A DNA stretch of 64,000 nt, taken from Hyphomicrobiales bacterium. GTDB taxonomy: Bacteria > Pseudomonadota > Alphaproteobacteria > Rhizobiales > Rhizobiaceae. Shown here one piece after another: positions 16,072 to 23,412 of this stretch; within the stretch, counting starts at the first letter, position 1, and every line of letters starts with the position of its first letter. The notes under the pieces are model-generated. The model did not search any database and had not been told where the DNA came from. It worked only from the letters and a program-made list of their open reading frames with translations. The stretch covers positions 62,001-126,000 of the forward strand of contig UEHQ01000021.1 of NCBI GenBank assembly GCA_900489925.1, written 5' to 3'. The translations under genes were made by a program, and so were the position numbers.

Positions 16072-17367
16072 TTAGTCCTCAAACGGATCGGTCACAAGTA
16101 TGGTGTCGTCTCGCTCAGGACTTGTAGACAGGAGAGCGACGGGCGCTCCGATAAGTTCTTCGACCTGGCGCACATACTTGATCGCCTGCGCCGGCAGATC
16201 AGCCCAGCTACGGGCTCCGACGGTCGATTCCTTCCAGCCTTCGAGCGTAATGTAGACAGGCTCGACACGCGCCTGGGCAGCCTGGCTTGCGGGGAGATAA
16301 TCGATCTCCTTGCCGTCAAGCTTGTAGGCGACGCAGATCTTCAGTTCGTCGAGACCATCGAGAACGTCGAGCTTGGTCAACGCGATGCCGGTGATACCAG
16401 ATGTCTTCACCGTCTGGCGGACCAGAACCGAATCGAACCAGCCGCAACGGCGCGGACGACCGGTGTTGACACCGACTTCACGGCCGACCGTCGAAAGATG
16501 CTTGCCGACATCATCGTTCAATTCGCACGGGAACGGACCTTCGCCCACACGCGTCGTGTAAGCCTTGGTGATGCCGAGAACATAACCGATTGCCGTCGGG
16601 CCGAGACCCGAACCAGCGGCAGCCTGACCGGCAACCGTGTTCGACGAGGTGACGAACGGATAGGTGCCATGGTCGTTGTCGAGCAGCGCGCCCTGCGCAC
16701 CTTCAAACAGGATGCGGGCGCCAGCCTTGCGCTGGTCGTCGAGGATGCGCCAGACCTGGTCGACATAAGGCAGGACCTGATCGGCGACGTCGTTCAGTTC
16801 CTTCTCCAGCGATTCCACCGAAATTTCCGGCAGGCCGAGGCCACGGCGCAGCGCATTGTGGTGCGTCAGCAGACGGTCGATCTTGGCCGGCAGCGCTTCC
16901 TTGTCGGCGAGGTCGATGGCGCGGATCGCGCGGCGGCCGACCTTGTCTTCATAGGCCGGACCGATGCCGCGGCGGGTGGTGCCAATCTTCGTACCGCTGT
17001 TGGAGGCGGCGTCTTCACGGAAGCCGTCGAGGTCGCGGTGCAGCGACAGGATCAGCGGCGCGTTATCAGCGATGCGCAGCACCTCGGGCGTTACATTGAC
17101 ACCCTGTGCGCGCAGCTTCGCGACTTCAGCGACGAAATGATGGGGATCGACGACGACGCCATTGCCGATGACACTGAGTTTGCCGCGCACGAGGCCAGAT
17201 GGCAGAAGGGCAAGCTTGTAGCTGACACCGTCGATGACCAGCGTGTGGCCCGCATTGTGTCCGCCCTGATAGCGCACGATCACATCGGCGCGTTCCGAAA
17301 GCCAATCGACAATCTTGCCTTTGCCTTCGTCACCCCATTGCGAACCGACTACGACTACGTTCGTCAT
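16072..17367 (-). CDS. purA: Adenylosuccinate synthetase
   Basis: GTP-dependent ligation of IMP and aspartate, the first committed step to AMP. The N-terminal GSQWGDEGKGKIVDWLSERA P-loop-like signature with catalytic Asp and the following QGGHNAGHT motif (catalytic His) are intact, as is GIGPAYEDKVGRRAIRAIDL in the middle. The C-terminal GTP-binding region (STSPERDDTI) is complete. 431 residues is the normal length. The long acidic protein gene follows in the same direction. Confidence 0.98.
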   Translation of the reverse strand: MTNVVVVGSQWGDEGKGKIVDWLSERADVIVRYQGGHNAGHTLVIDGVSYKLALLPSGLVRGKLSVIGNGVVVDPHHFVAEVAKLRAQGVNVTPEVLRIADNAPLILSLHRDLDGFREDAASNSGTKIGTTRRGIGPAYEDKVGRRAIRAIDLADKEALPAKIDRLLTHHNALRRGLGLPEISVESLEKELNDVADQVLPYVDQVWRILDDQRKAGARILFEGAQGALLDNDHGTYPFVTSSNTVAGQAAAGSGLGPTAIGYVLGITKAYTTRVGEGPFPCELNDDVGKHLSTVGREVGVNTGRPRRCGWFDSVLVRQTVKTSGITGIALTKLDVLDGLDELKICVAYKLDGKEIDYLPASQAAQARVEPVYITLEGWKESTVGARSWADLPAQAIKYVRQVEELIGAPVALLSTSPERDDTILVTDPFED

Positions 17368-17566
17368 TCACGTCTTCCTGTTAAAGGCGGATTTAACCGC
17401 ACCCTGCTCAAACCCGCGCATCTATAAAACTTTGTTTTTGGGAAAGCGACCCTGTATTGCCGCCTGAATCGGCTTTTTACGTGACAAATCAGCTAAGCGC
17501 GGGCTACCTGCCCGTTGATTAAGAGAAACTAAGCGCCGTCTCCGCACGCGCTGGAAAGAATCGGCT

Positions 17567-18483
17567 GTGCGATTTACTGCCTATATCTGCCTCGTCGTTG
17601 CTGCTCTTTGCTGGGGCGGCAATACTGTCGCCGGCAAGCTTGCCCTCGGGCATGTCAGCCCGATGATGCTGACTTTTCTGCGCTGGTTTCTGGCAACCGC
17701 GCTGATCGCCGCAATCTCCCTGCCGCAGTTAAGCGCGACTGGCCCGTCGTTCGGAAAAATCTCCCCCTGCTCTTCTTCTACGGCATTATTGGCTACACGC
17801 TTTTCAACGCGATGCTCTATTCCGCAGTAAAGTATACGACAGCGATCAATGTCGCAATCGAACAGGCCGGCATTCCGATACTGATCTTCCTGCTCAATTT
17901 CATACTCTTCCGCACAGCCATTTCTTTCGCCCAGATTGCCGGCTTCGGTCTGACGCTCATCGGCGTTGCGCTTACGGCGGCGCATGGCAATCTCGCCACC
18001 CTGCTGCAACTCGGCCTCAATCGCGGTGACGGCCTGATGCTGGTCGCCGTGGCTGCCTACTCGATCTACACGATCTTTCTGCGGTGGAAGCCTCCGCTCG
18101 ACTGGCGCACGCTGATGGCGATACCAGCGCTCGGTGCGATGCTAACGGCGATACCGCTCCTCCTGTGGGAAAGCACGCAGGGCGCCATGCAGATGCCCGA
18201 CCAGAATGGCTGGCTCATTACCATCTATACGGCGATCTTTGCGTCGTTGCTGGCGCAGGTCCTCTATATCAAGGGCGTGGAATCGATCGGCGCCAATCGT
18301 GCCGGACTATTCATCAATCTCGTGCCGGTCTTCGGCACGTTGCTGTCCGTGGCCTTGCTAGGTGAGAGCTTGCAGCTGTTTCATGTCATCGCGCTCGCTC
18401 TGGCGCTCGGCGGCATCGCCATCGCCGAGAAGGGGCGCCCGAAGGGCACCGCAACGGCAATGCCTGCATCCGCGATGGATTAG
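17567..18483 (+). pseudogene. EamA/DMT-family transporter with a -1 frameshift
   Basis: The first 54 codons from GTG 17567 encode a typical EamA start (ICLVVAALCWGGNTVAGKLA, then MMLTFLRWFLATALIAAISL). The rest of the transporter (RDWPVVRKNLPLLFFYGIIG onwards, about ten helices in all) is in another frame that becomes meaningful at 17731. Adding one base between 17730 and 17731 joins the two halves into a 305-residue protein, the usual family length. So either the gene is inactivated by a one-base deletion or the sequence has an error there. The downstream half keeps intact coding character to the stop at 18483, which overlaps the convergent GNAT gene by 4 bases. Substrate unknown (drug/metabolite exporter). 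Confidence 0.85.
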
Positions 18484-19325
18484 CCGAGTTCCAGCGTCGT
18501 GACGCCGAACACGTTTCGAAGCGGCACCGTCGGTGCCGTTCCCCGATACATGCGGGCTGTCTCGAAAACAGGCTCGAGCCCCATGCCCTCGGCAAGAGCA
18601 ACGGCATCCTTGTTGTTGACGGGAACATCGAGGTAGACCCGCGCGCCCTCTGCTTCCGGCCCGAGTACGGCGAGTAGCGCGGCAGCACTATCCACATCAG
18701 CCGCAAAGAGTGGCCCGATCTTGTAGCCCTCATAACAGCGGCGGATCGTGCCATAGCCGCGGATCTTGCCGTTCTTGCGCACTATTGCCGTGCGGCGATG
18801 TTTGCGCTCCGCACACCACGATGAAACGAAGGCCGATCGTGGCGCTCCAAAAACCGCCGTATCGTAACGCAACAAGCCGTCGAGCTTGTCGGATACGGCG
18901 TGCGCCACCAGGGGCGATTGCGGCAAAGAGGAAATCACGCCGCCGTAGCGAACAGTCTGGTAGGCCGTTTCAAAACCGACCTTGCGATAATTGTCCTGCT
19001 GACCAACCACGCCATCGAGACCGATCGATCGGCCTTCAGCCGATGCCATGCCGATATCCCAGATGGCCTTGCCGTATCCTCGGCCGCGAAAATCGGGATG
19101 CACCATGTAAAGGCCGAGAAAGGCAAAGGCATCGCCATACTTGACGACGGAAATCGATCCGACGGGCACCTCGCCCAGCGCCCCGACGAAGAAGCCGGAG
19201 GGATCTGCATCATGGAAGGCGAGCGAGTCATCGAGACCCGGGTTCCATCCCTCCTGTCGTGCCCATTCGAGTACAAGCTCCAACTCACCGGGCCGCATCG
19301 GACGAACGGCAAACTCCGAATTCAT
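18480..19325 (-). CDS. GNAT acetyltransferase with YitH-like C-terminal domain
   Basis: 281 residues. The N-terminal GNAT domain (about 1-130) has the acetyl-CoA loop in LYMVHPDFRGRGYGKAIWDI (R-G-R-G-Y-G) and LDGVVGQQDNYRKVGFETAY. The C-terminal half matches the second acetyltransferase-like domain of YitH-type proteins (VRKNGKIRGYGTIRRCYEGY, then KIGPLFAADVDSAAALLAVL). Substrate unknown. It is convergent with the frameshifted EamA gene. Confidence 0.88.
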   Translation of the reverse strand: MNSEFAVRPMRPGELELVLEWARQEGWNPGLDDSLAFHDADPSGFFVGALGEVPVGSISVVKYGDAFAFLGLYMVHPDFRGRGYGKAIWDIGMASAEGRSIGLDGVVGQQDNYRKVGFETAYQTVRYGGVISSLPQSPLVAHAVSDKLDGLLRYDTAVFGAPRSAFVSSWCAERKHRRTAIVRKNGKIRGYGTIRRCYEGYKIGPLFAADVDSAAALLAVLGPEAEGARVYLDVPVNNKDAVALAEGMGLEPVFETARMYRGTAPTVPLRNVFGVTTLELG

Positions 19326-19823
19326 GCAATCTTCCTACATCATATCCGCCGCACGTACGATCAGGCTGGACGCAGATCAAAATCGAGTCCAGCGACGCAT
19401 GACAACAACCGGCAATAAAGAAACATGCTCATGGCTGAAACGATCTGCATCGATCGTCACGATGCGCGACGCGAGAAACTCTTTGCATCGACAGCATCAT
19501 GGAGCAACGAAATTACAATCTCAAGGGAATTACTTAAGACAACATGAAGCATCCAATAATTCCCGAAATTAAGCGTAGCATATCTGAACATCAGGCAGTC
19601 GCCGCAGCGTAGGCGTCCACTCTGGCGCGGCACGGCCTTCTGGTCAGATCCGCACTACCTTTCTGACAAGAAAACAGAGCCGGGCATCGCCAGGCGCTCC
19701 CTAGCGGCGACATACCTTTTGATGATGGGCGGTGTGTCCGCTATCGGCCCGAAGCGGACAATCGATGACGGGGCGGTGGAGGCGTCGGCGTCACGCCGAT
19801 GTCACGCGACAGAGTCCGACTAG
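19326..19823. other. Intergenic, no gene seen
   Basis: About 500 bases upstream of the GNAT gene with no supported coding region on either strand. Part is AT-rich and may contain the GNAT promoter. It marks the start of a gene-poor stretch reaching to 23412. Confidence 0.4.
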
Positions 19824-20024
19824 ATGAACATAATTGTTGCCATGCTAAATTTGCTCTTCAACTTTCTGCGCAGTTTCTGGAACCTCGATCAGCCACAACA
19901 TTGGCGACGATGCTACACATCAGCCCCCGTAAAGACGATTGATGGCACGTGGACACCGACGAGCGGCAAGACGTGGCGACGACTGAGCTCCGAAGGCAAG
20001 TGGGAATATCGCCACGAAGCCTGA
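19824..20024 (+). CDS. Small hypothetical protein
   Basis: 66 codons: a hydrophobic N-terminus (MNIIVAMLNLLFNFLRSFW) followed by an aromatic, Thr/Trp/Arg-rich tail (TIDGTWTPTSGKTWRRLSSE). The residue make-up looks like a real protein more than a chance frame, but there is no clear ribosome site and no family is recognised. Treat as a candidate only. Confidence 0.35.
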   Translation: MNIIVAMLNLLFNFLRSFWNLDQPQHWRRCYTSAPVKTIDGTWTPTSGKTWRRLSSEGKWEYRHEA

Positions 20025-20282
20025 TGTCGGAAGCAACTTGACGCGCCGTTGGTGAAAGATTGCCATCTACGTATGGCCGCCGCCGGCCCGAAGCGTACAT
20101 TCGGCGCCCACGACGGATTTCGGGCTCGCTTGAATCCAGAGAGCCGTTCGACCTAGCAAGGTTCTCAGCAGTCCTGGGTGTCATCCTATCGAAGCAACGG
20201 CTTTCGTTTTTTGATTTGATTCCGTGGAAGCGCCCATCGTATCGGTTTTGGATCGCAACAGTCGAAATAGCGCGGAAGCTAC
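20025..20282. other. Intergenic, no gene seen
   Basis: Leader of the DUF2721 gene. No open frame with protein character; no repeat or hairpin noticed. Confidence 0.4.
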
Positions 20283-20726
20283 ATGGATACTCCTCCGATC
20301 ATCGTCGACTACGCCCAGGTGATCCAGACGTCACTTGCACCAGTATTTCTGCTCGCAGGAACTGGCGGATTCGTGGGAATTTACATAACGCGTCTCGGAC
20401 GAGTGTCCGACAGGCTCAATGAAGTAACAGACACCCATCTTCCGCGAGAGAACCGTCAACGGCAACTTGTCTATCTGCGTAGGCGCACTTTGATTCTCGA
20501 AGCGGCTGTCATACTAGGCGTGGTTGCCGGTATCTGCACATGTTGCGCAATTCTCAATCTTCTGTCGGGAGCCCTCTCCTTCCGTCTACGGCCGGAGAAC
20601 CTGGTATGGTTCTTTGGTGGCGCGATCGTTTCTCTGATGTTGTCTCTGGTCGCTTTCTTCTTGGAGCTTGTTGTCTCAGGTCACAGCATGCTCCTACAGA
20701 TCAAAATGGATCGCGATAAGAGTTGA
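20283..20726 (+). CDS. DUF2721 family integral membrane protein
   Basis: 147 residues with the DUF2721 plan: a first membrane segment (VIQTSLAPVFLLAGTGGFVG), the conserved cytoplasmic loop YITRLGRVSDRLNEVTDTHL with RQLVYLRRRTLIL, and two further helices (AAVILGVVAGICTCCAILNL and GGAIVSLMLSLVAFFLELVV). Start and length fit the family. Function unknown. Confidence 0.88.
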   Translation: MDTPPIIVDYAQVIQTSLAPVFLLAGTGGFVGIYITRLGRVSDRLNEVTDTHLPRENRQRQLVYLRRRTLILEAAVILGVVAGICTCCAILNLLSGALSFRLRPENLVWFFGGAIVSLMLSLVAFFLELVVSGHSMLLQIKMDRDKS

Positions 20727-20787
20727 CCTGCTGGCTTTCCGTCCGAAAATGACGTGGGGAACCGCATGGCTCGCCCGCTGCCGTCGC

Positions 20788-21035
20788 TTATAGTTCGCGC
20801 ACAATATCCGCTTCCAATTCGGCGCGGATTGCTTCGTATTCCTCAATGAGCCAGTCATCGCTGGCCGAGTATCGGAAGTTTTCGAGCGAATACATGCCTC
20901 GTCAAATGCCTCGAAGAGATCGCGCATCACGAGGGATGACACGGCAAGAGTCTGCAACTGCTGACGCTTGGCTGGCAGCTTCAGCAGCAACCGGCACAAT
21001 CCACAAATAACACCGAGGAAACCAGAGTTCGGCTC
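20788..21035 (-). pseudogene. Frameshifted remnant of an unidentified small gene
   Basis: Two adjacent frames on the minus strand each read like protein. The first, open from 21035, includes LLLKLPAKRQQLQTLAVSSL and VMRDLFEAFDEA. The second, from ATG 20895 to TAA 20788, reads MYSLENFRYSASDDWLIEEY, then EAIRAELEADIVREL. One missing base at about 20895/20896 would join them into some 82 codons. The upstream part lacks a start codon with a ribosome site, so the 5' end is probably also lost. No family recognised. Confidence 0.4.
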
Positions 21036-21141
21036 TTACGATCACAGGAGCGTGATGGCTGTAACAATTCACCGAGCGGCTGCGAACGAAGACATGTGAC
21101 CCCGTCGCATGGTGCGGTGGAGAGCATTTGGGAGCCCCACA

Positions 21142-21420
21142 ATGAACATGCGTCTTTTCACCACTTTCGCTAGTGTCGCCCTTCTCGGCCTTTCACTGGT
21201 CGCCGGAGGCGCCAGTGCGCAGTCGAGCACGGGTTCGATGAAGAAGCCGGACAGCATGAAATCGAATATGACCAAGACAGACAATATGATGTCCGGGTCC
21301 ATGAATGCCAACAGCATGAAGATGGGCGGCACGAAGGCCGACTGCGTGCACAAGGCAGACATGGAGAAAGACAGCATGAAGAAGGCCGACATGATGAAGC
21401 ACTGCGATGCGATGAAGTGA
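21142..21420 (+). CDS. Secreted methionine-rich pentapeptide MXKDX repeat protein
   Basis: 92 residues from ATG 21142, with GGGAG 7 bases upstream. A signal peptide (TFASVALLGLSLVAGGASA, then QSST) is followed by a Met/Lys/Asp-rich tail of degenerate pentapeptides (DSMKS, DNMMS, NSMKM, DSMKK, DMMKH) with about 15 Met and two Cys. Proteins of this type are annotated as MXKDX repeat proteins; Met clusters and Cys would suit soft-metal binding (copper), but this is inference. No metal transporter lies beside it. Confidence 0.8.
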   Translation: MNMRLFTTFASVALLGLSLVAGGASAQSSTGSMKKPDSMKSNMTKTDNMMSGSMNANSMKMGGTKADCVHKADMEKDSMKKADMMKHCDAMK

Positions 21421-21465
21421 TCGCGCAGGCGCTCCTGCTGTTGCACTCGCCGGAGCGCCGCCCAC

Positions 21466-21633
21466 ATGCTCCTCAACTATCCTCATGCTATCCCGTCTAT
21501 CATCCAACGAGAACGCGAGGCCTTGTTTCGGTCCGAGGGAATCTCTCGAAACTAGTATCTGCGGCTCCGAGAACAGACGCTCGACGAGTTCATCGAGCGT
21601 CACCAAGAACATCAACGGCATGTACTCCAATAG
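21466..21633 (+). pseudogene. Small open frame interrupted by an in-frame amber codon
   Basis: From ATG 21466 one frame encodes MLLNYPHAIPSIIQREREAL and FRSEGISRN, meets TAG at 21553-21555, then continues in the same frame with YLRLREQTLDEFIERHQEHQ before TAG at 21631. Both halves have charged, helical protein character, which suggests a small gene broken by a point nonsense mutation. There is no family match and the ribosome site is weak. Confidence 0.3.
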
Positions 21634-21759
21634 AGATGTTTGATCAGCCACCCTGACGTTCCGTCAAACGCGGTCTGCGTGAGACCGCAATTCCGTGACT
21701 TAACTTGTGTGGAAGCTGGCGTCTGACTTGCATTGATCAGACACCAGCTTCGTGGCGGT

Positions 21760-21984
21760 TTACTCGTACTGCTTGCAAGCATTTCCTGACCAACGCAAGC
21801 AACGGCGATTGTGGCGTTTCTCGACCCTGGATTCGCATTTCCCATTAACCATTGTCTGCCCCACCCCGCAGCCGGCAACGACCGGCGTGATCATGCTCTC
21901 TGACTGAATCGGCGAGCGAGGCATTGCCTGCGCCGATGACGAGATAGCCGAGGCAAAAAACAAAACAGCGATAGTCCTGATCAT
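21760..21984 (-). CDS. Small secreted Cys-containing protein
   Basis: 74 residues from ATG 21984, with GGGAG about 8 bases upstream. A signal peptide (TIAVLFFASAISSSAQA) is followed by a short mature part with four Cys: AGCGVGQTMVNGKCESRVEK and RRCLRWSGNACKQYE. The GCGxGxxxxNGxC pattern resembles small secreted Gly/Cys proteins common in rhizobia. Two disulfides are possible. Function unknown; it is isolated in a gene-poor stretch. Confidence 0.7.
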   Translation of the reverse strand: MIRTIAVLFFASAISSSAQAMPRSPIQSESMITPVVAGCGVGQTMVNGKCESRVEKRHNRRCLRWSGNACKQYE

Positions 21985-22498
21985 GACTCTTCTCCCTTTC
22001 CTGCGCTTGATTCAAACTTGAGAACGGCGATCTAACTGGATTCCAGGCAGCCACAAACCGCAAGGCCGGCTGTGGGCCTGCTCATGTTTCTGGAGGCCTT
22101 CCAAAAAGGCGGACGCACAACCGTCCAACTGCCTCCAACGCTCAGCTCGGATAAGTGGAAATCGTTGGGAATATGCGCCCATTGTTGGTCGTTGACTAGC
22201 GAAATCCTCCATTTAGACCAAGTTCCATAGACCAGAAGCTGCTCCCTTGGGCCTCGCCTGAGACCGGATGATTTGGCCTGGTTCTGTCCGGCCCATCGGG
22301 TACAAAGAGACGCCCTTCATCATAAAGAAGTTGCTGATCGACAGCAGATCTTGGCGGATGTTTACTCTAGTCAATACGTGAGGCTGGGGGCGCACATGGG
22401 GTGTATTCACATGCTCTGGTTATGCTCGTCGCACTAACGACATCAACCAGCGTGACGCGTAGACTCAACCAGTGGATATCGACGTAGCGGAGACTTGC
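21985..22498. other. Intergenic, no gene seen
   Basis: About 510 bases between the divergent small secreted protein and VOC genes. Two short minus-strand frames (near 22012-22212 and 22213-22410) lack family patterns and ribosome sites and were not called. Confidence 0.4.
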
Positions 22499-22882
22499 AT
22501 GAGCGAAATTGCCCTGACGTCCATCGTCCCGATCCTCTTTGTGAGTGATGTGCCGGCGAGCGCTCAATTCTTCAACGAGAAACTCGGATTTAACGTCGAT
22601 TTCCTCCACGGTACGCCGCCGTTTTACGGCGCTGTGTCGCGCGGCGCGGCGCGCCTGCATCTTCGGTGTGTCAGCAAACCGAATTTTGCCAATTTGGCAG
22701 CACGCGAGGTCTCGCTTATTCTCGCTACAATTGAGGTTTCGGACGTGCATGGGTTGTTTGAGGAGCTGCGGGACCGCGGCGCGGAGTTTGCGCAGGAACC
22801 AACCAGCCAGCCCTGGGGTGGAACGGACTTCCATGTCCGTGACCCGGACGGGAACGTGATCTCGTTCGTCGCCTACGAGTGA
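22499..22882 (+). CDS. VOC superfamily (glyoxalase/bleomycin-resistance-like) protein
   Basis: 127 residues from ATG 22499, with GGAG 6 bases upstream. It shows one vicinal-oxygen-chelate unit pair: VPILFVSDVPASAQFFNEKL at the start and GTDFHVRDPDGNVISFVAYE at the end, typical of bleomycin-resistance/glyoxalase family members that bind bulky ligands. The HVRDPDGN motif is a family hallmark. Substrate unknown. Confidence 0.88.
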   Translation: MSEIALTSIVPILFVSDVPASAQFFNEKLGFNVDFLHGTPPFYGAVSRGAARLHLRCVSKPNFANLAAREVSLILATIEVSDVHGLFEELRDRGAEFAQEPTSQPWGGTDFHVRDPDGNVISFVAYE

Positions 22883-23412
22883 TGGAACCATAGCAGTAGC
22901 AATCGTGAAATGACCGCTTCTGGTGCAAAGCAGACGTGATCATACCCACCGCCCCATGGTGGAGCCGGTTTCTGCAGCCTGCAGGGCTCTTTGTGGACAT
23001 CGTAAGTATTTCTCCCGAACGCACAGGCAGCGTGTATCCATCTGCTTTGGTGTGATCGGCTGCCGGCCGCCAGGTTATCAACCACCCGACCACGGCACAC
23101 TTGGCCTCCCGCGGTCCTTCATATCGATGCGACTAGCTTCCCGCTCTAAGCATCAGGAAGGCCGGAGAGGAGACCTCCTTGCGTCAGTTCAATCGGTCAA
23201 AAGCTGCGTGCCAGAAGGGAGAGAACTGGAGCGGCAGAAACGTGATCGGCGGCGGCGGATTTAACGGAGCGTTTCGGGTCTTGCGGGGGCCTTGCGTCCA
23301 GAGAGCACCTCACATCCATCCGCCCTTCTCTGAAGTGCTACCGCCGCTTTCATATCCCCGCACACCGACCATGCCTTAGGATTAAACTCCTAAATCCGTA
23401 TGGAGATCTCAC
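22883..23412. other. Intergenic, no gene seen
   Basis: About 530 bases before the SGNH hydrolase gene. Short frames on both strands have no protein pattern. No terminal repeats of an insertion element were recognised. Confidence 0.4.

Noticed and set aside
15090..16127. Long plus-strand frames opposite the acidic membrane protein
   Set aside because: They mirror the high GC and biased codons of the minus-strand gene. Arg-rich low-complexity translation, no ribosome site, no family pattern.
22012..22410. Two minus-strand frames of 65-66 codons
   Set aside because: No ribosome site, no family resemblance and unlikely amino-acid composition; left as intergenic.
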